Assembly (NCBI GenBank): GCA_025642065.1
Contig: JAODUP010000014.1
Span: forward strand, 402,001-466,000
Length of the DNA stretch: 64,000 nt
Direction of reading: 5' to 3'
From: Paralvinella palmiformis
Taxonomy: Eukaryota > Annelida > Polychaeta > Terebellida > Alvinellidae
The translations under genes were made by a program, and so were the position numbers. The notes beneath the pieces were generated by a model. The model saw only the letters and a program-made list of their open reading frames with translations. It ran no database searches and was not told the origin of the DNA. Positions within the stretch are counted from its first letter, which is position 1, and every line of letters begins with the position of its first letter. Positions 47,559 to 60,169 of this stretch are shown one piece after another.

Positions 47559-49910
47559 ATGTCCGACACAGCCGCCATATACACGGTGGCATATATACTC
47601 ATATCAGTCTGCTTAGTAGCACCGCCAACCGAGTTTGTATCACTCGGGTTGACCGTGCAGAATGTACTTTCCGGTTATTTAGGCAGTGAGGATTTGAACT
47701 TCATCTATTATCACATCAAAAGAACAACGGCAACGTTAATTTTCCACTCACTCCTACCTCTAGGTATTAATAAAAATACAGTTATTATTAAGTGGTAACT
47801 TGTTATAACTGTAATGCGTTACATCAGAATGATCAGTCTCGGAGTTGTCAAAAACCGTGATCGCGGCGTGGATTAAACCATTATGATTAAAATTAACCAG
47901 GCCCCAGCCAGGCAGGGTTAATGACATCATGTCATAAATAAACAGGCTTATGACAGTTTGTGATATGACACTGTCATAATCCGTCAAAAGGATATCTTTC
48001 ATCAATATTGCATTATTGGCATAACCAACAAATTTATGACATCCCAGATTCAACTGAGAATGGCTTGAATTATAATTAATATGTCATTAATATATTATGA
48101 TTATAATAAACAAGTTAAATTATTATACAGTGATTTGGACCAAATGTGTAAGTTTTACAAAATTACAAAATAAAGCGAATATGTTTATGACAGTAATGTC
48201 ATAAACGTGATTATATCTGTCATAAGCCTGACCCTGCATTACATAGATTCTAATATCATGAAGATAGTCACAGTGAGATATGCATGCATTTGATGACAGA
48301 ATAGACTTGTACAGAATTGATAGCCATCATCTATGTTTAAAGTAATTGTTGTATGCTAATATAAAGCCAATTAAGTTCAATTATACTAGATGTATATATT
48401 CACTGCATTCATTTTTAATCACAGGATATTATATTGGATTACTTCTGCTGTCGGACAAGCATACAAATCTTGCTGATTGTTTGCCGTGGAAGCTTGATAT
48501 TTACTGGCAACTCAGTTTGGCATCTTGTATCATCATACATTTAGCAGCTGTTACCCTTGCACTGTACTGGCACAGAAAGAAATGGTCAAATCATCCAATT
48601 GCCCGAACACTTAAATATCACGCCCCATCCGGAAGTACGTGGATGGCCATGGCTTCGTCAATAAATGTGGAGTTCAGAAGAATTGACAAGTTTACTACCG
48701 GTGTATTAGGACGGCGGATTATTGTAACCGATTCGTGGATAATGAAAACTGCAGCATATTATGTCCACATTGCTCATCAGCAAGACATTCACCTTACATT
48801 GACGGGAACAGAAGAGCATGACTTATCTCATGAAAGTTACCATGGTGTCCAGTACCTCAACATAACAGTAACAAGTATTAACTCGCATGTGAACCCATTT
48901 GTTATCAGGTGAGTATGGCCAAGTAGTTAACTTACCACTTTCGTGTATCGTACACCAGTTCTCCTATTTTGTTCGATATAATTGATCAAAACAACTACTT
49001 GCATTTCAGGTTAAATGCAACAGAATATAGTGACTTGAAAGAAAAACTTCATTCACCAATTAGAATGGCACGTGATGTTGTGATAAAACAGTCACTGTCT
49101 GATAGATTCCTTGATGCTTTCAAGAAGCAGGTTGATGAAAATGATGTCTTTGTAAAACCTCCTGATATGGTAAGAACAATTTTAATTTGAGAATAATTTT
49201 CTGGGAAAGATAACATGTAAACAATTAGATTACTGGTAACCAACTAAGCCAACAGGTTTATTTCCTGTGAACGAGAATGAAAGCATATTTTATTAAGAAC
49301 CTGATGATTGTGTTAACTTCATAGTATGTTTTCATAATAAAACTACTAGTAAAAGCATATAATAACATTCAACAAGTCCATTTAAAATTGCATCCAAGAA
49401 TTTAAAAAAATGCCAACACTGAATAGGGGGCGCCTCCATGCTCAAGTTGGTAGTATGTTGGATCACAGATCACTGCCCCCCGAGTTCAATTCTCGGCATG
49501 GGCATATCAGAAGGTTGTTTCATTTGTTACTTCGCTTCATTATCTTTGAAGGTCACTCAAGCCCATTTAGCCTACAGTGTGCACAAAAGTGGCCATAAAA
49601 CATCATCATTACCAACTACGAATAGAAACACGCATAATTATAAAATGTTCTTTATTTTAAGGAATTGGAACCATGCATTGGATGCATGCAAGTAACAGCA
49701 AATGTTAAACTGGTCAAACTCTGTGATGACCTTACCGAAGGAGACTGCGTGCCGTGCTATTGTCGCCCCATGTGGTGTCGCGAGTGCATGGGCAAATGGT
49801 TTGCCAGTCGACAGGACCAGAGTGCACCAGAGAATTGGATGTCTGGCAAATCTCCCTGTCCAACGTGCAGAGCTAGATTCTGTATGCTTGATATATGCAA
49901 AATTGTCTGA
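47559..49910 (+). CDS. TMEM129: TMEM129, ER-membrane E3 ubiquitin-protein ligase
   Basis: Four exons: 47559-47763, 48425-48908, 49010-49169, 49662-49910. They join in frame (phases 1, 2, 0; all GT-AG) to 365 aa, close to the human 362. An in-frame TAA at 47547-47549 supports the start. Family landmarks: EFVSLGLTVQNVLSGYLGSED (21-45 region), RRTTATL-like KRTTATL, HSLLPLGYYIG, VEFRRIDKFTTG, IVTDSWIMK, and LNATEYSDL. Hydrophobic segments at about 8-22, 55-80 and 97-118 fit its multi-pass ER topology. The last exon is the cysteine-only RING-like domain: C288, C291, C304, C312, C315, C317, C322, C325 (CRPMWCRECMGKWFASRQ), C349 and C352 (CPTCRARFC), C357, C362. The human protein is an E3 ligase in ER-associated degradation. 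No missing key residue was seen. Confidence 0.96.
47912..48237. mobile_element. MITE-like inverted repeat in TMEM129 intron 1
   Basis: CAGGCTTATGACAG (47943-47956) is matched exactly by its complement CTGTCATAAGCCTG (48217-48230). GCAGGGT (47912-47918) and ACCCTGC (48231-48237) are an outer pair. TTATGACA/TGTCATAA words recur at least eight times inside. No coding capacity. Confidence 0.7.
49426..49608 (+). mobile_element. SINE-A copy in TMEM129 intron 3
   Basis: Head GGGGGCGCCTCCATGCTCAA (A box damaged), B box GTTCAATTC, tail CATCATCATTA. Imperfect flanking repeat CCAACACTGAATAG / CCAACTACGAATAG. Ends about 50 bases before exon 4. Confidence 0.88.
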
Positions 49911-50288
49911 TCTGGTCCCTTTATGTTATTTTTTAATCCATTTATTGATATTTTCTGCTGTTCCTGTAAATCTTCCAGTGATCTCATGTTGAACTGGAAC
50001 ATAAGCTTCTAGACTATATTTGCTTATGTAATCCATTGTTAGCCTTATTGCATTCGGCGTCAAACCAGGAACATTTTGTTGTTGTATTTTAATGTATACC
50101 GACATATTTTGTACACAGTAAGTTAGTTGCAAATTCCATTTATAATTTCAGTTATAATTTGTGGCTGTTTCTATACCATTATAGTAGTTTTATTCTAGTT
50201 GATAAATGTTCTTTCAGATAGTCTGTTTGAATAAGATACAGTTATGGTTGTAGAAATTATTTACCACAAATATTCTACCCTTGCTGTT

Positions 50289-50299
50289 AATAAAATAAA
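50289..50299 (+). terminator. Candidate poly(A) signals of TMEM129
   Basis: Two overlapping AATAAA hexamers about 380 bases past the stop; another lies at 50593-50598. Confidence 0.5.
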
Positions 50300-50599
50300 C
50301 AAGATATAGCAATAATAATAATATATCATTACATTTGTTTTTGTAGTATTTAATGTAATACTCAAGAGTAGTTGCATGTTGTTTTGTGTTGTTGTGGTTG
50401 ATCTTGAATAACTCCACATCTCGGGTTCTAAAGTAAAGTTACTGTATCTGATAAAATGATGAAGTGTCTTACAGTATTTTGTTCTTCTTTTGATCAGTGA
50501 TAATAATGCAGCTGTGTCCTGTATCGTATTACAGAAACTTTATTTTAAGTTTTTAATGCATAAATCAATGCAGTGTGTAAATATAAAGCGAAAATAAAC

Positions 50600-52240
50600 A
50601 AATTATTTAATGAACTACCAGGTATATAATTTTTGTGAAGATTACATTTAAGCATACCTATCCATCACGGTTTAAGACTTGCACAGTGTCTGTTTTTGAA
50701 GTATGGAATGCTGGTGGTCTCTATTGTTGGGTTCCAGCATTACCTTGTATTTATATATTGTATGTCACAATCTGGAAGATCATTTCACACACAAATTGTA
50801 ATGTTACATCAGTTCCTGTATCTTTAGAAGAAAACAAATCTGCATTAGATTGTATATGCTGAATCACAGTAACATGGTTCATATCCTCCCACAAGGATTG
50901 GATTTTTACAATAATATTATGACAGATTTGGAAAATTACAAACCAAAAACTAGGTTATTAAAATTTGTTTACGTAGTTTTAACAAATAAGACCACCAATA
51001 TATATTTTAAATTTCAAGTAAATCAACTAAAGTGCAATTTCTTTTTGTAACATGTATTGTGAGTACTGGGACATTCTACTATCTTGTGCTTACAAAATGA
51101 TAGCCAAATCCTATGATATTTCTAGCAACTTGTTTGGCTTGTAGTGTTATTTACAAATAGATCATATGCTTTTTTGTATTTCCCATACATTTTACATGAT
51201 CTATTATAACTTTATATATTGTATTAATTAGTTTTTTTTAGACAAAACTATATCACTTTGATAGTTTATAGGTGCATTCGCTTGTTTTCTTGAAAGTTTT
51301 AGTTCAGTTAATCACTGTATAAGATATTAATGAGTATATAATTACATATTTAATTGCATGATTATTTTAATAATATTAGAGTTCTAACTAAAAATATTAA
51401 ATTATTACTAATTATCTAAATACATACATTATTATATTGATAGTTTTGATAATATATAATAACTTTCTTCCATGAACATTTCATTTGGACCATTCAAGTA
51501 TTTAAGAAAGTATAATGCAAATTACTGAGAGTATATCTTCCAACTATACTAATAAGTTAACTCTATCTGGCTCTTTTAGTAGTTTAAAATTATGATCAGC
51601 CTTCTCTGCTTAAAAAATTTGAATCAGGTACTAACAGATCATTCAGGTATAAAGTTTACGCATTTCTTGCTTGACTCGTGGGGGGGGGGTGAGGTTGATC
51701 AAATAGAAGTGAGATTCCTTCTAATATAATTATGCCAAGGTGATTTGCACAATTTAATGTGTGCAGTTGGTGGTTGTATAGTCCATAACTATGGATAAAT
51801 AGCTTTTGAGGTCATGTTTCAAGCTTCTTAATTAAGATGATTCAGCTGCTGTATTTGGTCTGTTCAGTGTAATACATGGTTATAAATGAATGTGTTATCA
51901 GCAAAACACCTTACCTGTGCAAATAATGAGTCTTGGAAGTAATTCATGTAGACCAGATGTCAAATTGATCTCATTAGACCATTGGTGAATCCCAGAAGTC
52001 ACTCCACCTGATATTGATGACTTACTGTCTACAATAACCTGCTGTTCAGAAAATCTTGGATTCAGGTTAGGGTCTGACCTCCGAACCTATATACTAACTG
52101 CATGGGTGTGCAAAACACTTTTAATCAATTTGTGGAAATCTAAAATGACTGTATGCCTTTTCTCTAGCGTGCAGGTTTTTGACAGAAAACTGTTAATTGA
52201 GGCTGATCCAAGATATTATTTCTGTCCAGGTTTGACGTGA
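50600..52240. other. Unassigned intergenic sequence
   Basis: AT-rich, no recognised exon. A G run occurs at about 51679-51688. Frames at 50635-51050 have no domain or splice context. Confidence 0.4.
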
Positions 52241-52242
52241 CT

Positions 52243-52497
52243 GGGCTAGTTCATATTTGTGCTCTGAACTTAATACAGATATGGATAATTGGCAGGTATA
52301 TCTCTGGACATAAAATACTGGGGTTACAATAGCCTATTTCTAGTTCAGGTAGTCTGTCTTTTCTAACATGATTGGACTGGTGTGATATGTTTGGGCTGGT
52401 TTCATATATGATCTGAGCTTACTACAGATACAAATGGGGTTAATTGACATCTCTGGACATATAATATTGGGATAATATTAGCCTGTTTCTAGTTATG
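52243..52497. repeat. Diverged direct duplication, about 150-bp period
   Basis: GGGCTAGTTCATAT...ATCTCTGGACATA...AGCCTATTTCTAGTT (52243-52345) recurs as GGGCTGGTTTCATAT...ATCTCTGGACATA...AGCCTGTTTCTAGTT (52393-52495). Confidence 0.75.
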
Positions 52498-52743
52498 TGG
52501 TAGAACCCTTCAGACGTGATATTGCCTAATCATTTGCATGGCAGTCTTCCTTATTTTATATAAATGCGTGATAGAGTTTAAAGATCGGTTAGTAATCAGA
52601 AGTTTTTTGGTCTGAAATAAAAGTCAAAAACGTCCGTTAAGTGGTGACATCTGGCGAGAAAATTAAATGCGACATGAGAGGGTGAAGGTCGCATTGTATA
52701 AAGCTGATGGTGACAGATGTCTAATGCAAGTGTCATCTTTTTG

Positions 52744-52788
52744 ATGTTTACAGCGCTAAAGTTCCGTGGTCTGTTTTATACGTTAATG
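52744..52788 (+). CDS. Candidate first coding exon of an unidentified gene (weak)
   Basis: ATG followed by 14 codons (MFTALKFRGLFYTLM) runs exactly into a strong donor, ATG/GTAAGTAA. The hydrophobic start could be a signal anchor. A CATCTGGCG motif lies about 90 bases upstream, as at TMEM129. No following exon was found in the remaining 11 kb, so this may be chance or the gene may have a very long first intron. Confidence 0.25.
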
Positions 52789-53077
52789 GTAAGTAATATT
52801 TACGACTAAAACAGTATGACACAAAGTTTAAAATAATTGAAGTACTCTATTATGATACAGTTATCTCTTTTATACGTTTGTTTTGTGTGTCGTGACCGAA
52901 GTAGGGTTTAGTTCGCAACACCGATGCTGCGATGGTTGATGCACTCATCCATGTTTCCTGGATCAATTATTCGTTTGTTGAGACTTCAGACATGTTTATA
53001 TGGATAGGTATAGTACCCGATTTACCATTGATCTAATCCTATTTTTGGAAAAAATTGACACGTAAACATAAACAATA

Positions 53078-53099
53078 TATATATATATATATATATATA
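53078..53099. repeat. (TA)n microsatellite
   Basis: About 22 bases of TA repeat. Confidence 0.9.
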
Positions 53100-53599
53100 G
53101 CAGTATAATGAGTAGTGAGTCACTGAGTAGATCTTGTTAGATCTAGTTCTACTTCTAGAATCTAAACCTTGTCATGTCACTTTTTGGTCAGTATTTTTAG
53201 TGACAAGAATTTTGGATACTGAGCATTTTGCCAATTTTAACATCTATCAGTAGATAGATTTCACCATTCAAATAATTATACTCGTTAACAATATAGCAAA
53301 CGCGAGTGTTGTCAGTGTTATTATTAGAGCTATTTCCTAGACTAGTAGCCAAGTGATGGAATGTTCAAACTCTGTTGGAATTTCAAGTTAGCACATTTGA
53401 ATACTTACAGTTTTTAAAAGTTACTTATACAAGCTAAATTTGAAGATTACTATCTGCATGGATGTTAATCGATTAAGAACTAATCATATAAGCAAAATGA
53501 ATAGTCAATAGGATCTGAACTCACTTGAAACCTTTACAGGCTCTTATAGGTAAAGGATATATTCCTTTTCAGCCCACCTTATATCTATAGATAATGTGT

Positions 53600-54690
53600 C
53601 GCATTTGCCTTGGGTATAGGTTCAGTTTAAACTTTCATTTTTTGTAGTGGTACAGACAGGAGTGGTTTGACCAGTGTCTGTCAAGGCGGTTTTTGAATGT
53701 GTTTAGGGCTGGAGCTGTGACTATTGTCTCTGGTAGGCCATTCCAGCTGTCGACCACTCTTTGACTGAAAGTGTGCTGTCTTAATGTAGTCCGGCAGTGA
53801 TTTTTCTTTAGTTTCAGACTATGGGAGCGTCTCTTGCTTTCTTCTGCTAACTGCAATGGGGATGCTCCTATGGTGTCTACCAGGCCGTTTAGGATCTTAT
53901 ATGCCTCTATCATATCTCCCCTATCTCTACGGTAAACTAGACTTTGGCAGTTTTAGTCTCTCTGGGTAAGGAAGTTCCTTCAGTTCCGGAACTAACTTTG
54001 TAGCGCTGTGTTGGACCCTTTCAAGATGGTCTATATCTGCTTTCTTGCTTGGGCACCAAACTGTGTTGGCATACTCCAGGTGAACTCTGACCATTGATTT
54101 GTACAGCTGTACCAGCATGACTTTGTAAAGGTATCTGAATGACCTTCGGATTGCTCCAACTACTCTATTGCCTTTGTTCACTGCTGCTCCTATGTGCTTG
54201 CTAAATTTTAGGTCCTCAGTAAAGAGAACACCAAGGTCTTTTTCTTCTTCCACAGCTTGGACTACAAGTGTATTCTGGCCATCGTTCATCGTGTACTCTA
54301 GCTGCATGTTCTTTCTGCCATAGTGTAGGACCTTACATTTTGATGCATTAAAATTTAGTCGTTATTTGTTGGACCATTGGATCAGCTTATTCGGGTCCTT
54401 TTGTAGGCCTTCTTGGTCACTTTTGTTATTTACCGTCGAGTAAAGCTTCGTGTCATCTGCAAACAACATTGTGAAGTTATCCACTAGTTCCAGCAGGTTG
54501 TTTATGTATAAAATAAAGAAGACCGGTCCTAGGACACTTCCTGCTTAGCACTGCCAGCCATTGTGACATACACCCATTTATTGATACCCTTTGTCTACGG
54601 TTTGTGAGGAAATCAGTCTGGGATCTTACCTTTGATTCCATAAGCTTGTAGCTTATTTAACAGTCGACAGTGCGTACAGTGTCAAACGCT
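53600..54690 (-). pseudogene. CR1-like LINE, 5'-truncated reverse transcriptase
   Basis: Read right to left on the minus strand: AFDTVRTVDC and LLNKLQAYGIKGK near 54690-54620, then LGPVFFILYINNLLELVDNF, LFADDTKLYSTVNNKS (catalytic FADD at about 54450), LNFNASKCKVLHYGRKN, EEKDLGVLFTEDLKFSKHIG, YANTVWCPSKKADIDHLERV, then RRDRGDMIEAYKILNGLVD, RTTLRQHTFSQRVVDSWNGL, and FKNRLDRHWSN to about 53635. At least one stop and two frameshifts break it. The sequence is still well conserved in the C-terminal part, so it is younger than the 19398-19740 piece. Its upstream end nearly meets the microsatellite at 54714. Confidence 0.85.
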
Positions 54691-54713
54691 ATCACTATTG
54701 ACTAGAGCTATTC

Positions 54714-54759
<46 letters not shown>
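54714..54759. repeat. (TA)n(TG)n microsatellite
   Basis: About 18 bases of TA then 28 bases of TG. Confidence 0.95.
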
Positions 54760-54762
<3 letters not shown>

Positions 54763-55189
54763 ATCACTTAGAATTTATCATATAAATCTGATGTTCTATG
54801 AGCAGGTTCAATTTTTAAACATTTGCCATTAATCTGCAAATGAACTGTAAATAATAAAGTCTGTTTCTGCCACAATGTCAAGTTTGTCATAGTCTGTGCA
54901 TTCAAAAGAAGATACAATTTTTATGGTTCCTCAGGAAATAGAAGATCTCTCAAACATGTTATAGTTTACTGGGCTACATAATTTTAGTATTTGAGTGTAA
55001 ATAATTTGACATACCTAAGCATTCCTAACACTCATCTCCAATGAGGGTATATGTTACTATTAAGTCCTGTATCATTTTACTGAATCCATGTCATGCAGTA
55101 ATATTACTGTGTAGCTTGAATTAGCTAATAATGGGTAGATGGTTATCTTAACAAGCATTCTTAAATAAGCCTGGAACAGTAATGGCCTA

Positions 55190-55300
55190 CTAAGGTTGTA
55201 AAATACTTTGGCAGCGACCACTTTCCTAGTATTTTTAAGCCTTGTGTTTCTGCATTGCTCCACTTTCAGTGGCTGAGAGAAGTAAGTTGCAGCCACTCAT
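55190..55300 (+). mobile_element. Old SINE-C 3' module
   Basis: GTAAAATACTTTGGCAGCGA, CCACTTTCCTAGTATTT and TGCATTGCTCC line up with the 19210-19290 module of SINE-C at lower similarity. Confidence 0.5.
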
Positions 55301-55420
55301 TACACAGGGACCACACTCAAAATAGTCATTGATGTATCCATATGTTATCTCTATTTTGTGGTCTCAGATCATGAAAAAAGGCAAATTTTTTATTCATATG
55401 TAAGTTTAGTTCTTCACACT

Positions 55421-55554
55421 AGTTTGAATCTCGGCGTGGGCATATCTGAAGGGTGTTTCATTTTTGACTTCACTTCAATACCTTTGGAGATCGCCCGGCC
55501 CATTTAACCTACCATGTGCACAAAAGTGGCCTTGAAACATTACTCATCATCATC
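55421..55554 (+). mobile_element. 5'-truncated SINE-A with perfect 14-bp target-site duplication
   Basis: Begins inside the B box (GTTTGAATCTCGGCGTGGGC) and runs to the CATCATCATC tail. TCTTCACACTAGTT is present at 55411-55424 and 55553-55566; a few bases overlap the element edges. The truncation plus duplication is the signature of target-primed reverse transcription. Confidence 0.9.
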
Positions 55555-56099
55555 TTCACACTAGTTACTCATACACTGTGCACACTCTCTATATATGTTG
55601 ATTATTTCAATTGCTTTGATGAAATGTTCAGTGGCGCTACTTAGTGTGCAGCTCAGTTATCTTAGTAAGCCATATGGTTGTGCACAAATATTTCTGATAT
55701 GTCTTCGAATGGAACGTTCAGTGGCTTCAAGATGGAGTCAGTTACTTAAATATTAAGAGTGAATTCCCATCACTTTTCGTTAGGCTATTTGCTTCTATTT
55801 AAATATATTCATAATTTGTTTGTGTAATGTGCCTATAAAATATATAGAAATATATATTATTTTTACTGATTCTTATTCTGTTTTATGAAGCCGGTCTTGT
55901 TCAAATTGATTTTTGCCTCATGTCTGGGCATACAGCCTTACTACCACTGCAACTTACAGACAATGCACAGTTTGTGCTGTACCTGTTCGTACTCTATTAT
56001 TGATTTGTGAGAGTAGAACAACACAAGGTACAAAATCATAGTCCCAGTACTGAACTAAAAGCAATGCTTATGTTGCATAAAAGCATATACACACGTACA

Positions 56100-56101
<2 letters not shown>

Positions 56102-56150
<49 letters not shown>
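56102..56150. repeat. (TA)n microsatellite
   Basis: About 48 bases of TA repeat. Confidence 0.95.
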
Positions 56151-56153
<3 letters not shown>

Positions 56154-56232
56154 GATACAGGTGATTCTATATTTATGCAATTTCAAATTGCTATTTTAGT
56201 AGTCTGTAATAGTTCAGGATGAGGTCTTCCCC

Positions 56233-56280
56233 TACAGCAGTGCTTGTCAAACTATCTAATGTTGTTGACCCTCAATTATG
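56233..56280. mobile_element. Possible hAT-type terminal end
   Basis: CAGCAGTGCTTGTCAAACTA followed by GTTGACCCTCAATTATG resembles the CAGTG-TCTCAAACT-GACCC ends of hAT nonautonomous elements. The partner end was not located; GC-richer sequence at 56390-56660 may be its body. Confidence 0.35.
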
Positions 56281-56699
56281 TTTTCAATATAAATAAGGAA
56301 CTAGTGCCATATCTTTGTGTCATAGTATACATTACAAAGAGCTATAACTAGCTATGTTCCCACTCGAGTATTGGGTGCATACAAGACCGCTGCGCTGGTT
56401 GATATTTCTGGCCCGCCCCGTATTAAAGAGGACCGTCCTGGCTCCCAACACCGTTCAGTGTGGAGGTCCACAACGCACCGCAAAGTTACACACCAAACCC
56501 GCGTCCACACCACCGCATTCCAGTGATAGGCCCCTGCAAAATCCCCCCTAGTTGTTCACGTTTGAAATTTTGACAGATGAGCATCGCTCGCTGATTACAT
56601 AACCGGCCAAACTAAAGTTCCTTTCACTCGCAGCGCTGGTTGCCAATACACAAAGACTGTTATGAGCAATGGATGCTAGACCTGGGCATTGATTGGAAT

Positions 56700-59600
56700 T
56701 CACCTTCCGCCACTGGAGAATCTCAGTACATGTGCCATTTGGGATAACAGTATTCTGGTATTTTATGACTCGTTGTCAGCAGATATGTAATAAACAGATT
56801 AGAGGAAAAAAGTAATGGCAAACACTGACCATGCAGTTTTGCATTCTATAGCTAGCTATGCGTTAACCCAATACAGTCCTTTAATATGCTCAGGCGAAGT
56901 AGGAATAAAAAAAAAAAATTCTGAGCCAAAACTACGTCACTACATTGTTAAAAAATGTCGGCCTGAAATTTACATCCAGCCAACACCAAAAAGTATGCGG
57001 GGGCCCTCGACCGGTCATTATTCTGGCCCGCGCAGAGGTATGGTTCATACAATACTATAAAATGTCCTTCTAGGCAAATACTATTATTTATCATTGATTC
57101 ATTATTAATAATTCTTCTGGGTGGAATTCCAATGGGATTATTAAATTATATTATTATTAAATTATGTCATTTCTGGAAACTTGCTGATGACTTAAGTCTA
57201 TGGCTGGCAGACCAGCATCCATCCACAAACTCCCACTTTGAGTATAGGACTGCCCCTTGGCTTTTGCATGTTTGTGGCACTGTGATCTCCGTTAGGTAAT
57301 AGTAATACTAAATAAAATCCAGGTAATTATGATTGCAAAAAATATTGATCGAATAGTAACTGATATGTTCATCCATTATGATAATTGATAATAATAACAA
57401 CAACAGAAGTAGAAAACTTTAATTACTGAGCTACGCCGTAATTGAAATTACTTACTCTTATATGTGGCTCCTAACCTTCAGGCTCCATTTTGATATTTAT
57501 TGAATAACACAGCAGTGTTTTGAGTTATGAAGATTAATGTCTAAACTGACTGGTGGCTGCTAACATTTATAATACAAATTGTTTTTCCCGCCTGATACAG
57601 ATGTCATTTGAATACTTTTAGTGTTACCTGTTCGAGTCACCATCGTCACACCTCAAGAGGTGTTGATTTTTTTACTAGTACTAAAATTGGAAATACAGTG
57701 AAATACAGTCAAATCCAATAGATACTTTATTTTCTTAGATCAAACTAAGCACTATATTTATGTATGTGTCATCAGTTGTTCTACCCGGATGGATCCATAC
57801 CGGTGAGGTCTGTTGTTCGAAGCTTGGTGCATGCCATTAAGAGTGAAAAATGTCGATGACTGCAGCGCGTATATGATAAATGTACGCATCAGTGGCATAC
57901 AAGTGTGGATGGAGAATCACTAATGTAAAGCTTATTGATGAGTTAAGAGTTAGAGTTTAATGTTTCTGTCTTTTTCTGTTTAAAACTGGCACCTCACATT
58001 AGGGTAGCACTGAAAGTATGCAACCCCTTTACCGCATCTAGAGCTGCGCATGAATATAGTACCCATCGCTGCATAGTAATGAAACCACAAACGCCTCCAA
58101 CCTGGACTATTGTAAAATTTAAATGGTTCCCCCAAAATGGGACCACAAATATGGAATCTTTTATGTACATAACTCTATACAAATATTGTTCATTAGACGC
58201 TGATGCATGTATCTGGTTTCTCTTCTAGATTCCGACGGGGTCGTGATTCCGGAGTACAGCAACTGATTACAATATTATATTTCAGGCTGCAGTTCTCCCA
58301 TGGGTTGGGTTGGCTGTGTGTGTGTGGGGGGGGAGGGGAGGGTTTCAATGTAGTCGCATTTGACTAAATGTCCAAGGTGCTTTGTCCTGTCTAATCATAT
58401 GTGCATTATTTGTTGGTTATTTTCTAAGCTATGGAATACCTTTATACTGATGTGATGCTGTTAAGCAAATTAAACAATAAAATATAATATTTTGAGATTA
58501 CGGTCTACACAACTTTGTTCCATGGCTTGGGACTGTATAGTGCTAACTATGATGTAAGAGCTATATAAATAATTTAGTTCATATGTCATTTTATACAGTT
58601 ACAAAATTAATTGATTGATTAATTGCTCATATCGTATGGTAATTGTTCGTAAGCATCAGGGAAATTTATGAAATCTGATCAATTCCACTACCAGATGTGT
58701 TGTAAACAGTAGTCAGTACCTTCATCATACCATATTGTGACTACTATATTAGCTGACTCCACCACTGGTATAAGGCTGCAGGGTATATAGATTATGGCAG
58801 GTGGATTCTTTATTAAATTTATACAGTACGGACCAGTGGTCTGGGACCACCAGTCTGTTCAGAACTTCACAGAGTACAAATTAATTTGCTGACACATGTG
58901 ACTTAGATAGAACATCACCAGTTTATTTGTGCCAATTGATCAAAGACTATGAGCCATCCCAAATGACGTGATCATCTAATCAATATCTCCAAGTTGTTCC
59001 AAATGCTCAGCTAAAACACGCCTAAAGATCACCAAACATTCCCGGTCAGAGCAGCATATTTTAGGAACACTGATCTGCCCCTCTGTGTATGAATAGCAAA
59101 AGTCAACTCATTAGTTTTTAACATTCTATTAAGTATATGTACATTATCATTGCCAGTAAAATTGTTGAACATTTTGTTGGTTAGCATGAATATGAAATAC
59201 TTTTGACTTTTCTGTGTATAGCTCGTATATTTTAACAAATGTAATGGGAATAAGTGTGCTTGATTATATTGGGGCTACAATCAGTGATGTTTAGTATATG
59301 AGTGCATGAATATTATTTTTGTACACATCGTCTTTTCAGTTATGATTATCAGATAAAAGTACATGATCGTCTACTCAATAGTGTACTCAATTTAAATACA
59401 CATAAAATAAATTCAATTATAATTATATTTATCAATTATAATTATTAGCAAGAAGAGGGGGATAAACTTGTTTAATCCGATATGGAACCGGAGCTGTACT
59501 AATGAGCATCTTTGACCACGACAATGGTTAATTACACTTTCAATGGAGGAAGCACATTCTTCACTCGTGCGTGTGCGTTAACTGCAATGCCTAATTATAA

Positions 59601-60169
59601 GTGACCCTCAACATTGACAACAGCAACAGACATTAATTTAATAGGTGCATTGGTATTAACCACTTAGTAGTGAAACAGAAACGTCTGTTTACGGCAAAGC
59701 ATCCAAAAAATATTTGGTCCATCTTATGATATGAGGCGGGTTTTTTTCCCTCTCATTACGGTGGCAGCATTCTAAGTAAGGCATCTTGCTCCTTAATGTT
59801 CTACACATCCGAGGAGAGTTTTTTTTTACAGTCTAAGATTGAAAGCCGCGTGGTATGACTCAATTACGTCATTAGCAATAATTCCTTCCTATATATATAT
59901 ATATGTAGTTAACTAAGTCTTCATTTTGCTGCCTACATTAGGTGCCGTGTAATTAACTAAAACAGTTACAATTCGAAGGATGGAGGACATAACCGTCCGC
60001 TATCTACTAGACTGTTGTATTAACAACTCTCCCTATCTATCTATCTATCTATCCAGAGGCCTTAATCTCCCGTTGTTATCGTTCCTATCTTCTTAAGCCA
60101 TTCCATCATGCTCAGCATTGTGTTCGGGTATTAAAATGCTTTTATAGCAAAGAAAGATGCATTAGTGAC
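56700..60169. other. Unassigned intergenic sequence
   Basis: No recognised gene. Notable only: a G-rich run at about 58326-58347 (GGGGGGGGAGGGGAGGG), a TA run at 59886-59904, and a (CTAT)n run at 60031-60054. Frames at 56815-57060, 57994-58182 and 59029-59238 have no domain. Confidence 0.4.

Noticed and set aside
58326..58347. G-rich run as a functional G-quadruplex
   Set aside because: Only homopolymer-like G tracts in a spacer; nothing links it to a gene.
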